Notes under the pieces: generated by a model | Told to the model about the DNA's origin: nothing | Databases searched by the model: none | The model's input: only the letters and a program-made list of their open reading frames with translations | Position numbers and translations under genes: made by a program | Shown: piece after piece, positions 1 through 5,228 of the stretch | How positions within the stretch are numbered: position 1 is the first letter of the stretch | Layout of the letters: every line of letters begins with the position of its first letter | Assembly: GCA_964399875.1 (NCBI GenBank) | Contig: CAYNRQ010000064.1 | Span: 1-6,039 of the forward strand | Origin: CAYNRQ01 sp964399875 | GTDB lineage: Archaea > Aenigmatarchaeota > Aenigmatarchaeia > QMZP01 | Reading direction: 5' to 3' | DNA: 6,039 nt

Positions 1-34
1 GGTGGTAAGGAGCTAATCAATTAACCGTTTGAGA
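1..34 (-). repeat. Partial copy of palindromic repeat, cut by the window edge
   Basis: These 34 bases are the exact reverse complement of 5938-5971, the left arm of the hairpin element at the other end of the window. Read on the minus strand the copy begins with TCTCAAAC at position 34 and runs off the window at base 1, so its loop and second arm, if present, lie outside. Read on the plus strand it also resembles the right arm at about 5999-6033, differing mainly by transitions. It stops 9 bases before tRNA-Glu and covers the place where that gene's promoter would be expected; no clear TATA box is visible there. Because the repeat starts at the first base, it could also be an assembly or amplification artefact at a contig end. 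Confidence 0.75.
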
Positions 35-43
35 ATAAGTTTT

Positions 44-238
44 GCTCCTGTCGTCTAGTCCGGTCAAGGACCCGAGGTTCTCGACCTCGAAACGAGGGTT
101 CAAAGCCGAGAAGGGCTTCGGACGCAAATCTGCAAGTCGTGTCCTTCTAAGGCATTACTTCCCTGGAATTAAAGGGTGAGTAATCCCTTAGAGAGGGAAA
201 TGTGTTCCCTCTCTCGGGTGGAAATCCCTCCGGGAGCG
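44..238 (+). tRNA. tRNA-Glu (anticodon CTC) with a T-loop intron
   Basis: The gene is made of exons 44-104 and 225-238. Joined, they give a 75-nt tRNA: acceptor stem 44-50 with 231-237 (one G-U pair), D stem 53-56 with 68-71, anticodon stem 73-77 with 85-89, loop 78-84 with anticodon CTC at 80-82, variable region 90-93, T stem 94-98 with 226-230, T loop TTCAAAT completed only after splicing, and discriminator G238. No CCA is encoded. It decodes the glutamate codon GAG. The intron sits between tRNA positions 59 and 60, not at the usual archaeal 37/38 site. All four stems are complete, so the gene looks functional. Confidence 0.95.
105..224 (+). other. Archaeal tRNA intron (120 nt) in tRNA-Glu, position 59/60
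   Basis: The boundaries come from a BHB structure. The exon-side helix is the T stem itself (94-98 with 226-230). The central 4-bp helix is TTCA 99-102 with TGGA 219-222, including one G-U pair. The 3-nt bulges are 103-105 and 223-225. Cutting after the second base of each bulge gives 104|105 and 224|225, which restores a standard 7-nt T loop. The intron-side helix is CCGA 106-109 with TCGG 214-217. An AAA direct repeat (102-104, 222-224) would otherwise leave the junction ambiguous; the BHB resolves it. Inside the intron are stem-loops at 154-184 (a long, bulged stem) and 191-213 (9 bp, 5-nt loop). It is too short for a homing endonuclease. Confidence 0.9.
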
Positions 239-246
239 TCGAAAGG

Positions 247-277
247 CAACGGCTTGTTAGATTGAACAAAGCCGTTG
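247..277 (+). other. Strong hairpin between the two tRNA genes
   Basis: CAACGGCTT plus GTT (247-258) pairs with AAC plus AAGCCGTTG (265-277), giving 12 base pairs with a single bulged A at 268 and a 6-nt loop (259-264). It fills most of the 46-nt spacer between tRNA-Glu and tRNA-Ile and is followed by GGTTTTCA. It could be a processing signal in a joint tRNA transcript or a terminator-like structure. No promoter is obvious between the tRNAs, which favours co-transcription. The structure is seen directly; the role is inferred. Confidence 0.6.
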
Positions 278-299
278 GTTTTCAGGGCCTGTGGCTCAG

Positions 300-331
300 T
301 ATCCCCTCATGGAAGTGAGGTGGGTGAGTAG
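300..331 (+). other. tRNA-Ile intron 1 (32 nt) in the D-loop, position 15/16
   Basis: The central BHB helix is GCTC 294-297 with GAGT 326-329 (one G-U pair). The bulges are AGT 298-300 and AGT 330-332, and cutting after the second base of each gives 299|300 and 331|332. The intron helix is ATCC plus CCTCA (301-309) with TGAGG plus GGGT (316-320, 322-325), with one bulged T at 321 and a 6-nt loop. Removal gives the normal D-loop AGTGGTTA. There is no good exon-side outer helix, so this is a relaxed motif and not a full hBHBh'. The AGT direct repeat leaves four possible junctions; only this one fits the BHB. Confidence 0.9.
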
Positions 332-369
332 TGGTTAGAGCACTGCGCTGATAACGCAGGGGTCGGGAG

Positions 370-391
370 ACAGATCTTATATCTGCCCGAA
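370..391 (+). other. tRNA-Ile intron 2 (22 nt) between T-stem and T-loop, position 53/54
   Basis: The central helix is CGGG 364-367 with CCCG 386-389. The bulges are AGA 368-370 and AAT 390-392, giving cuts at 369|370 and 391|392 with no sequence ambiguity. The intron helix is CAGAT 371-375 with ATCTG 381-385 around a 5-nt loop. Splicing joins T stem GGGAG directly to T loop TTCGATT. At 22 nt this is close to the least that can build the BHB hairpin. The outer exon helix is essentially absent, again a relaxed motif. Confidence 0.92.
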
Positions 392-411
392 TTCGATTCT
401 CCCCAGGCCCA

Positions 412-813
412 TATGAGAATAACAATCTGCGGAAGTCATTGCTGACAGGTTGGTTAAGATTTATCATAAACTAAGGAATTATGGCATGAACATCTGGTAC
501 GTGAGACTTGTTTAAAGTAAAATAAACATGATTACATAAAGGTCTTGTATAAGCTTATTGTCAGTGGAGATGCATTTTTTGTTAAACCCCGTCCCTGATG
601 ATGGTTACAAGGATGGGATTCTTGCGACAGCAAAAAGTTATGAACATGGATTTAAGAGGTATAGTATAGATATTTTGCAGTTTAGGATGATGCCCAATGG
701 ACCGGGTGGGAATCCCTAAGAAAGACGGCCTGAAACAAGAGGTATAACCGTCAAGTCTTCATTGAACCCACGGCCTCTGCCTGTTTCGAGATTCCATGCG
801 AAGGCAGCGATCT
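412..813. other. Roughly 400-base stretch without a secure gene
   Basis: This region separates tRNA-Ile from the 3' end of the FmdE-like gene. It holds one doubtful 49-codon frame (570-719) and a possible TATA-like box at 461-469. It also contains nested inverted repeats: GAAACA plus AGAGG (732-742) with CCTCT plus TGTTTC (774-778, 782-787), competing with AAGAC 722-726 against GTCTT 755-759. The second half (about 690-800) is more GC-rich and structured than the first, so an unrecognised non-coding RNA is possible on either strand. I see no recognisable RNase P, SRP, 5S or tRNA sequence here. Confidence 0.5.
570..719 (+). CDS. Doubtful 49-aa hypothetical ORF
   Basis: An open frame runs from ATG 570 to TAA 717-719 and codes for 49 residues, starting MHFLLNPVPDDGYKDG and ending MMPNGPGGNP. 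The frame is open upstream to about 540, so a GTG at 564 is another possible start. A GGAG lies directly against the ATG, too close for normal Shine-Dalgarno spacing. The mixture of residues looks protein-like, not random, and the piece could be a remnant of a larger protein, but I recognise no family. A neighbouring frame (521-598) is also open and overlaps it, which would fit a decayed gene with a frameshift. Confidence 0.25.
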   Translation: MHFLLNPVPDDGYKDGILATAKSYEHGFKRYSIDILQFRMMPNGPGGNP

Positions 814-1224
814 TTAGCACCCATGCACCGCTGATCTACCGGCCCTTAAGATGAATATTTTATCGGCCTTTAAGGAAAGTATCCATCCTGTATTCTCAAG
901 CTCCTTTTCATGGCCTTGCTTTTTGTCTATTTCCTTTTTTATTTTCTTTTTTAATACAAGATCAAGCCTTTGGCCTGTTTTTTTGTTTTCAAACACAATT
1001 CTTGGTTCCTTTTTCATGTCAGCGAATCTAAGATTGCGCTTTCCTATTGTGCAGGAAGACGAGACCTGTATCCCGTCAAGCAGGCAGGAGTATGGAATCC
1101 TGTAGGGAAGTTCAACATAACATTCCATGTCCTTTATTTTTTCAGGCCTTAGTTTTTCCATGGCAAAAGAGCCTGCAACGAAGCCCACTGCAGCCCACAT
1201 TCCAAGATGGCCATGGAATTCCAT
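814..1224 (-). CDS. FmdE-like protein (formylmethanofuran dehydrogenase subunit E family)
   Basis: This 136-residue protein belongs to the small stand-alone FmdE/FwdE-like family. The diagnostic N-terminal motif is FHGHLG (residues 3-8; H4 and H6 are probable metal ligands). It is followed by ELPYRIPYSCLLDGIQ (38-53, with C47 and D50) and SSSCTIGKRN (55-64, with C58). The C-terminal half is lysine-rich and poorly conserved. Single-gene FmdE-like proteins are widespread outside methanogens, so this does not imply methanogenesis; the substrate is unknown. The called ATG gives only two residues before FHGH. Translation of the open frame upstream gives KKELEKI, which resembles the usual family N-terminus, but no ATG, GTG or TTG is available there. 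It is transcribed divergently from carS. Confidence 0.8.
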   Translation of the reverse strand: MEFHGHLGMWAAVGFVAGSFAMEKLRPEKIKDMECYVELPYRIPYSCLLDGIQVSSSCTIGKRNLRFADMKKEPRIVFENKKTGQRLDLVLKKKIKKEIDKKQGHEKELENTGWILSLKADKIFILRAGRSAVHGC

Positions 1225-1282
1225 AATTTTCTCAAGTTCTTTTTTTATAGTTTTTATTAATCATCATTCTTAAAATAATAAA
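1225..1282. promoter_or_regulatory. Bidirectional promoter region between the FmdE-like gene and carS
   Basis: Only 58 very A/T-rich bases separate the two divergent starts. TTTTTATTAA at 1251-1260 is centred about 28 bases before the carS ATG, the position expected of an archaeal TATA box for a leaderless transcript. On the minus strand, the A-rich sequence around 1241-1260 (including TATAAA at 1243-1248) could serve the FmdE-like gene. The two promoters must overlap. No Shine-Dalgarno sequence precedes the carS ATG. Confidence 0.55.
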
Positions 1283-1837
1283 ATGGTACTGGATATCTTC
1301 AACATCTACATTCTGGTTGAGGCTGTGTGGTGTATACTTCCGGCTTATGCAGCCAACGGCCTGGTTCCTGTCTTTAAAAAATGGTGCAGGCATCCAATAG
1401 ATGGGGGAAGAGTGCTTGGAAAGAACAGGCTCCTGGGTGATGGAAAATCATGGGAAGGCCTCTTTATCGGCATCCTTTTCGGCACAATAATAGCCCTTGT
1501 TGAGCAGTTTGCATACCCCTTCCTTCCATGGGATATATCACCTGTACCCTTGTTTATTGCTCACATGTGGCTTGGAACGGGTTTCCTTCTTGGTCTTGGT
1601 GCAATGGTTGGTGATTCCGTAGGGTCCTTCATAAAGAGGAGAATAGGACTGGAAAGAGGAAGGCCTGCATTTTTACTTGATCAGGAAATGTTTTTGATCT
1701 TTGCTATGTTGTTTGCTGCATTGTTAATACCTATAAAATATCAGTGGTTTGTGCTTTTGCTTGTTCTGACACCTACACTCCACTGGATAGCAAACCTCAT
1801 AGGTTATGCCATGCATGTGACAAGAAGGCCTTGGTAG
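1283..1837 (+). CDS. carS: CDP-archaeol synthase (CTP:2,3-di-O-geranylgeranyl-sn-glycerol-1-phosphate cytidyltransferase)
   Basis: CarS activates unsaturated archaetidic acid with CTP to form CDP-archaeol, the precursor of archaeal phospholipids. It is an integral membrane enzyme related to bacterial CdsA. The 184-residue length fits the family. Seen in order: an N-terminal hydrophobic segment with PAYAANGLVPV (20-30), a polar loop with D40 and LGKN (45-48), GDGKSWEG (52-59), two or more hydrophobic segments (about 60-80 and 90-112), the signature GDSVGSFIKRR (110-120) continuing to DQ (133-134), and two C-terminal hydrophobic segments. The ATG at 1283 is preferred because a TATA-like box sits about 28 bases upstream. 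The stop codon abuts the stop of the convergent flippase-like gene with no spacer. Its presence argues for ether-lipid synthesis in this organism. Confidence 0.95.
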   Translation: MVLDIFNIYILVEAVWCILPAYAANGLVPVFKKWCRHPIDGGRVLGKNRLLGDGKSWEGLFIGILFGTIIALVEQFAYPFLPWDISPVPLFIAHMWLGTGFLLGLGAMVGDSVGSFIKRRIGLERGRPAFLLDQEMFLIFAMLFAALLIPIKYQWFVLLLVLTPTLHWIANLIGYAMHVTRRPW

Positions 1838-2821
1838 CTATCTCATGAGCTTCATGAGCTTTGCACTGGACACCCATGTGACTATTGCTCCTGTAATCGT
1901 TAAAATACCATACATGGTTGCTCTCCATATGAGGATGAGGGCTGTTCCCATGGTTGCTGGGATACCAAGCACCTGCAGAGCCATGATAGAAGATGATTCA
2001 TACAGAACAAGCCCGCCCGGAAGCAGGGGTATTGTTCCTGCAAGGGCGCCTGTACCTATTACCATGGCAGAGGAAACAAGATCGAATGGGATGCCCATTG
2101 CTATAACTATTATATAAAAACCAATAACCTCTACCAGCCTTTCCACCAAAGAAAGGGCAAATGTTTTTGTTATTAAGACTCTGTTGTTTTCTATATTTTT
2201 GAATTGCTTCCTGAACTTTCTGGCTGATGCCGGGATTTTTCTTGCATGTTTTTTTGAGAAACGGGCAACAAGGCCGGCAATCTTTCTGGAAAACTTCATT
2301 AATGTTTTTTCATTGTATATTATAAACAAAAAGAAAAACATGGCTCCAAAAAATATTCCCAATAAACCAAAGAATATGATCATATCAGCTCTAAAAGAAA
2401 CCAGTGTCAGAACAGCGAAAAAGGAAAGCAGCATAACCGAAAAGGATTCCAGCATAGAATCAGTAACGACGCTAGCAAAAACACTTCTTTTCTGAACACC
2501 CAGATCCTCTGATATCACATAGGCCTTTACTGGTTCACCGCCAAACCTTGATACAGGTGTTATATTTGCAACCATGTTGCCAATAAAAACAGATTTGAAA
2601 ATACTTTTCCAATTTGTTTCTATTTTCAGACTATTTAAAAGCATATTCCATCTTACACCGCAGATAAGGATAACAATAAAAGGTATAAGCAGGATTAAAG
2701 GAATATAGACTATATTTATCTTAAAAAAATACTCTATTATGTTCTGAAAACCTACCCATCCCTGTATTACAGCAAAGAGTAAGAATATGCCCAGCGCTAT
2801 AAACAACACAAACTTTTTCAT
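1838..2821 (-). CDS. Flippase-like multipass membrane protein (UPF0104 / LPG_synthase_TM family)
   Basis: This 327-residue polytopic membrane protein has hydrophobic segments from about 4-26, 37-55, 115-135, 148-170, 220-245, 250-280 and 295-320. The family motif is NITPVSRFGGEPVKAY (86-101), and a second conserved piece is the PLLPGGLVLYE segment in the C-terminal third. The family is called the lysylphosphatidylglycerol synthetase TM or flippase-like domain. Archaeal members such as AglD-related proteins are linked with lipid-linked sugar handling, but the substrate cannot be read from sequence and no glycosyltransferase domain is fused here. A positively charged loop lies at about 174-215. 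It follows tmk by 31 bases on the same strand and is probably the last gene of an adk-tmk-flippase transcript. Its stop codon touches that of carS. Confidence 0.85.
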   Translation of the reverse strand: MKKFVLFIALGIFLLFAVIQGWVGFQNIIEYFFKINIVYIPLILLIPFIVILICGVRWNMLLNSLKIETNWKSIFKSVFIGNMVANITPVSRFGGEPVKAYVISEDLGVQKRSVFASVVTDSMLESFSVMLLSFFAVLTLVSFRADMIIFFGLLGIFFGAMFFFLFIIYNEKTLMKFSRKIAGLVARFSKKHARKIPASARKFRKQFKNIENNRVLITKTFALSLVERLVEVIGFYIIVIAMGIPFDLVSSAMVIGTGALAGTIPLLPGGLVLYESSSIMALQVLGIPATMGTALILIWRATMYGILTITGAIVTWVSSAKLMKLMR

Positions 2822-2852
2822 TTTTAATTATTATCTCTAATGGATATTAAAA

Positions 2853-3455
2853 TTACAAATCCATGTGTTTCTTGACATCAGAAAAAACGTCTTCTTTGGG
2901 TTTCTCCCCATCAATCACAGCCCATTTTCCAAAAATATTGCCTGCTGCGAGTTTTTCATAAAAAGCCCCAAGATTGTCAAGCATTTTTTTGTTCTCTTCG
3001 TTCCTGTCCAGTTCATTCTTCTCCTTGAATTTTCTTTTCATGGATGTCTTTGCAGAAACCTTAAGGTAGATAACAAGATCTGGTTTTGGAAGCTCAAAAA
3101 ATTCAGCGAGCTTCACTATCTTATCAAGAGGGAATCCTGCAAAACCCTGGTAGGCCATTGTGCTTGTTATGTATCTGTCTGCAATAACTATCTTTCCTTC
3201 CTCAATCCATTTCTTTATTTTTTCTTTGTCTTTCTCCATGTCAGCCAGATGTAACAGCACCAGAGTCTCGTTCCTTAGATCAAATTTTTTATGCAGATAT
3301 TCATGTATAAACCTTCCTATTGGGTGTTTGTAATCAGGAAAACATAATCTCTCTGCAGGCGTTCCCTCATTATTAAGATAATCAAGAAGTAGTTTTGATT
3401 GTGTTTCTGTTCCAGCACCATCTATCCCTTCAATAACAACCAGTCTTCCTTTCAT
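2853..3455 (-). CDS. tmk: Thymidylate kinase (dTMP kinase) with altered Walker A
   Basis: This 200-residue P-loop kinase phosphorylates dTMP to dTDP for DNA synthesis. Features: P-loop region IEGIDGAGTETQS (8-20), FPDYKHPIG (39-47), the ADRY motif (92-95) leading into STMAYQG (98-104), PKPDLVIYL in the core, and a basic lid segment with RKFKE and LDRNEEN. The pattern without an REPGG motif is closer to the eukaryotic/archaeal form than to E. coli Tmk. The oddity is the P-loop: where GAGKST is expected, it reads GAGTET, so the phosphate-binding lysine is a threonine (residue 16) and the next residue is glutamate. The rest of the protein is intact. It starts 17 bases after adk, with AAGGTT about 7 bases upstream of the ATG, so the two are probably co-transcribed. 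Confidence 0.88.
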   Translation of the reverse strand: MKGRLVVIEGIDGAGTETQSKLLLDYLNNEGTPAERLCFPDYKHPIGRFIHEYLHKKFDLRNETLVLLHLADMEKDKEKIKKWIEEGKIVIADRYITSTMAYQGFAGFPLDKIVKLAEFFELPKPDLVIYLKVSAKTSMKRKFKEKNELDRNEENKKMLDNLGAFYEKLAAGNIFGKWAVIDGEKPKEDVFSDVKKHMDL

Positions 3456-3472
3456 ATCTTTAACCTTGCAAA

Positions 3473-4120
3473 CTAAACCTTCTTATGCAGTTTTTCATTT
3501 AACAGCTTGAATAATCTTTTTGATACGTCTTCCTTAGGTCCCTCTGCATTGAAATCTATAAGCAGGTCCTTTTCCTTGTAATAATCTATAAGGGGGGCTG
3601 TTTGCTCTTTATAAACCCTTAGCCTTTTTTCAACTGCTTCTGGTTTTTGGTCTTCCCTTTGGTAAAGTTCGCCGCCGCACTGGTCGCACACCCCCTCCTT
3701 TTTTGGTTTTATAAAAAGCGTATTGAATATGGCCCCGCACTTCCTGCAGGTTAATCTGTTTGTCATCCTTTCCATAAGGGTTCTGTGAGAAGCCTGGAAA
3801 TTCACCACAAGGTCTATATGTGTTATTTTTTCCAGGGCCTCTGCCTGCGGTATGGTCCTGGGAAACCCGTCAAGGATGAATCCTTTTTTGCAGTCATCCT
3901 GGGATATCCTTTCCTTCAGGATCCTTACCATCATATCATCAGGTATAAGATCGCCCCTGTCTATTATCTCTTTTACTTCTCTGCCGAGTTCTGTCTCCTT
4001 TTTTATCTCTTCTCTTAGCATATCCCCTGTGGATATCTTGGGTATTTCGTAGTGCTCGGCAACATCCCCTGCATGCGTTCCCTTGCCAACTGCCGGTGGC
4101 CCCAAAAAAACCAGTTTCAT
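3473..4120 (-). CDS. adk: Adenylate kinase, long form with zinc-type lid
   Basis: Adenylate kinase interconverts ATP plus AMP and two ADP. This 215-residue protein is the long, bacterial-style form, not the short archaeal trimeric type. Walker A is GPPAVGKGT (7-15), the AMP-binding region includes STGDMLR (30-36), and DGFPRT is at 84-89. The lid carries CRKC (125-128) and CDQC (145-148), the four-cysteine set that binds zinc in many family members. EKRL (164-167) supplies a catalytic arginine. In GPPAVGKGTH, valine and histidine replace the more common alanine/glycine and glutamine, both tolerable. It heads the probable adk-tmk-flippase operon and is separated from rfcS by 87 A/T-rich bases. 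Confidence 0.96.
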   Translation of the reverse strand: MKLVFLGPPAVGKGTHAGDVAEHYEIPKISTGDMLREEIKKETELGREVKEIIDRGDLIPDDMMVRILKERISQDDCKKGFILDGFPRTIPQAEALEKITHIDLVVNFQASHRTLMERMTNRLTCRKCGAIFNTLFIKPKKEGVCDQCGGELYQREDQKPEAVEKRLRVYKEQTAPLIDYYKEKDLLIDFNAEGPKEDVSKRLFKLLNEKLHKKV

Positions 4121-4207
4121 AATATCACATTGGTTAAAAATATTGATTTAACATAAATAAATTAATGTGAACAACTTAAAAAACTTGCATTTTATTTAAT
4201 GGTCAGA
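4121..4207 (-). promoter_or_regulatory. Spacer with rfcS terminator and adk promoter candidates
   Basis: Reading along the minus strand from the rfcS stop, a run of six T (4183 to 4178) lies about 25 bases downstream and would suit the oligo-T termination of archaeal RNA polymerase. Further on, an A/T-rich stretch around 4150-4158 (TTTATGTTA on the minus strand) lies about 30-38 bases before the adk ATG, a reasonable TATA position. No clear Shine-Dalgarno sequence precedes adk, so a leaderless or near-leaderless transcript is likely. Both sites are judged by composition and distance only. Confidence 0.4.
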
Positions 4208-5167
4208 TTAATTATTTTTCTTGTACTTTAAAAATTGCGCAAGCAAGGCCTCCAGCTGAATATCCTCTGAGCCGCCCTGATTTAATCTGAATTCAAACTC
4301 ACCTATCTTCTCAATCAATTCAAGCTTTGCCTGCTCTGGTAAACTTATTTCAAAGATCTGCCTATGGATCTCCTTTATTATATCCTCTCCTGAAAGGCCC
4401 TGACCTAGAAGAAGGTTGTGAAGCTCTTTCTTTGCTTCAGCAAACCTTCCATTCAATGCATTTTCAAGCATGTTTTTAACATCATCTGGTTTTGCCTGTG
4501 CAGCAACCTCATATACTATGTTCCTGTCTACCTTAGGTGATGTAGCGCAGGCCTGCAAAAGGTTTGTTGCCTTTCTAAGATCGCCCTCTGATATCTCATA
4601 TACAGCATCAATCCCGTCCTTTGTTGCGTTTATCTTTTCGGTTTTTATTATTCTGTTAATATATTCTTCCACATGCTCTTTATCCAGACCCCTGAGCCTG
4701 AAAACAGCTGTTCTTGATTGTATGGGCTCTATTATCCGGCTTGAGTAATTGGCAGAGAGTATGAATCTGCAAACACTGGAAAATTTTTCCATTGTCCTTC
4801 TCAATGCTTGCTGGGCCTCCGGTGTTAGGCTGTCGCTTTCATCAAGGAATATAATCTTGAATTTGGAGCCTATTGGTCTGATCTGGGCAAATTCTTTTAT
4901 CCTTCCCCTTATAACATCGATCCCCCTTGCATCCGAGGCGTTGGTCTCCTGAAAGTTTTCTTTCCAGTATTCACCAAAAAGTTCCCTGGCAACACAAAGA
5001 GCCATTGTTGTTTTTCCGACGCCAGCAGGTCCTGCAAATAATATGTTTGGTATGGAGCCCTGCTTAACCCACACCTTTAACCTCTCGACTACGTGCCTCT
5101 GGTTTATAACTTCATCTAGTTTTTTTGGCCTGTATTTTTCTGTCCAGATGTCAGTTTCCTCAGCCAT
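4208..5167 (-). CDS. rfcS: Replication factor C small subunit (clamp loader)
   Basis: RfcS is the AAA+ ATPase subunit that, with RfcL, loads the PCNA sliding clamp. The 319-residue length is normal and no intein is present. Order of motifs: WTEKYRPKKLDEV (8-20), Walker A GPAGVGKTT (46-54), NASDARGIDVIR (76-87), Walker B IIFLDESD (105-112), ALRRTME (121-127), sensor 1 SANYSS (138-143), and the arginine-finger region IEPIQSRT (146-153), then the sensor 2 region DLRKATNLLQ and the C-terminal collar domain. Two small departures from the common pattern: Walker B is DESD, not DEAD, and the finger motif is SRT, not SRC; the arginine itself is kept. A TATA-like GCTTAAAAA lies about 30-38 bases upstream of the ATG on the minus strand. 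Confidence 0.97.
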   Translation of the reverse strand: MAEETDIWTEKYRPKKLDEVINQRHVVERLKVWVKQGSIPNILFAGPAGVGKTTMALCVARELFGEYWKENFQETNASDARGIDVIRGRIKEFAQIRPIGSKFKIIFLDESDSLTPEAQQALRRTMEKFSSVCRFILSANYSSRIIEPIQSRTAVFRLRGLDKEHVEEYINRIIKTEKINATKDGIDAVYEISEGDLRKATNLLQACATSPKVDRNIVYEVAAQAKPDDVKNMLENALNGRFAEAKKELHNLLLGQGLSGEDIIKEIHRQIFEISLPEQAKLELIEKIGEFEFRLNQGGSEDIQLEALLAQFLKYKKNN

Positions 5168-5194
5168 AAGACCTTATGTTTATATTGACGTTTA

Positions 5195-5205
5195 TGTTTT
5201 TAAGC
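5195..5205 (-). promoter_or_regulatory. Probable TATA box of rfcS
   Basis: On the minus strand the sequence GCTTAAAAAC is centred a little over 30 bases upstream of the rfcS ATG (5167), close to the place expected for a leaderless or very short leader. A second A/T-rich stretch, CAATATAAAC (5178-5187), is only 11-20 bases from the ATG and so is less suitable. Assigned by position and composition only. Confidence 0.4.
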
Positions 5206-5228
5206 ATTAAATGGTAATGTGTTCTTAA

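Larger units (their letters stand above)
285..411 (+). tRNA. tRNA-Ile (anticodon GAT) with two introns
   Basis: Three exons, 285-299, 332-369 and 392-411, join into a standard 73-nt tRNA. The acceptor stem GGGCCTG 285-291 pairs perfectly with 404-410 and the discriminator is A411. The D stem is GCTC 294-297 with GAGC 338-341. The anticodon stem is 343-347 with 355-359, and the loop 348-354 carries GAT at 350-352. The variable region is GGGTC 360-364. The T stem is 365-369 with 399-403 and the T loop is 392-398. CCA is not encoded. It reads AUC and AUU codons. In the precursor, the D-stem 5' strand and part of the T-stem 5' strand are base-paired to intron sequence, so D and T arms can form only after splicing. 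Confidence 0.95.

Noticed and set aside
282..467. 61-codon open frame on the minus strand
   Set aside because: It lies antisense across the tRNA-Ile gene, whose exons and introns fully explain the sequence.
703..717. Near copy (14 of 15 bases) of the tRNA-Glu 3' splice region at 215-229
   Set aside because: No acceptor stem, T-loop consensus or other tRNA part surrounds it, so a tRNA fragment is not supported; chance or a small remnant is likelier.
590..735. Possible C/D box guide RNA (TGATGATG strings and CTGA)
   Set aside because: The boxes fit the consensus imperfectly, the spacing is too long and no terminal stem joins them.
690..790. Possible right end of an IS200/IS605-type element
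   Set aside because: There is no tnpA or tnpB remnant, and the inverted repeats do not match a recognisable end hairpin.
814..1224. Reading the FmdE-like gene as evidence for methanogenesis
   Set aside because: No other formylmethanofuran dehydrogenase subunit is present, and stand-alone FmdE-like proteins are common in non-methanogens.
2184..3254. Long plus-strand open frames opposite the flippase-like and tmk genes
   Set aside because: They are shadows of the well-supported minus-strand genes and show no family motifs.
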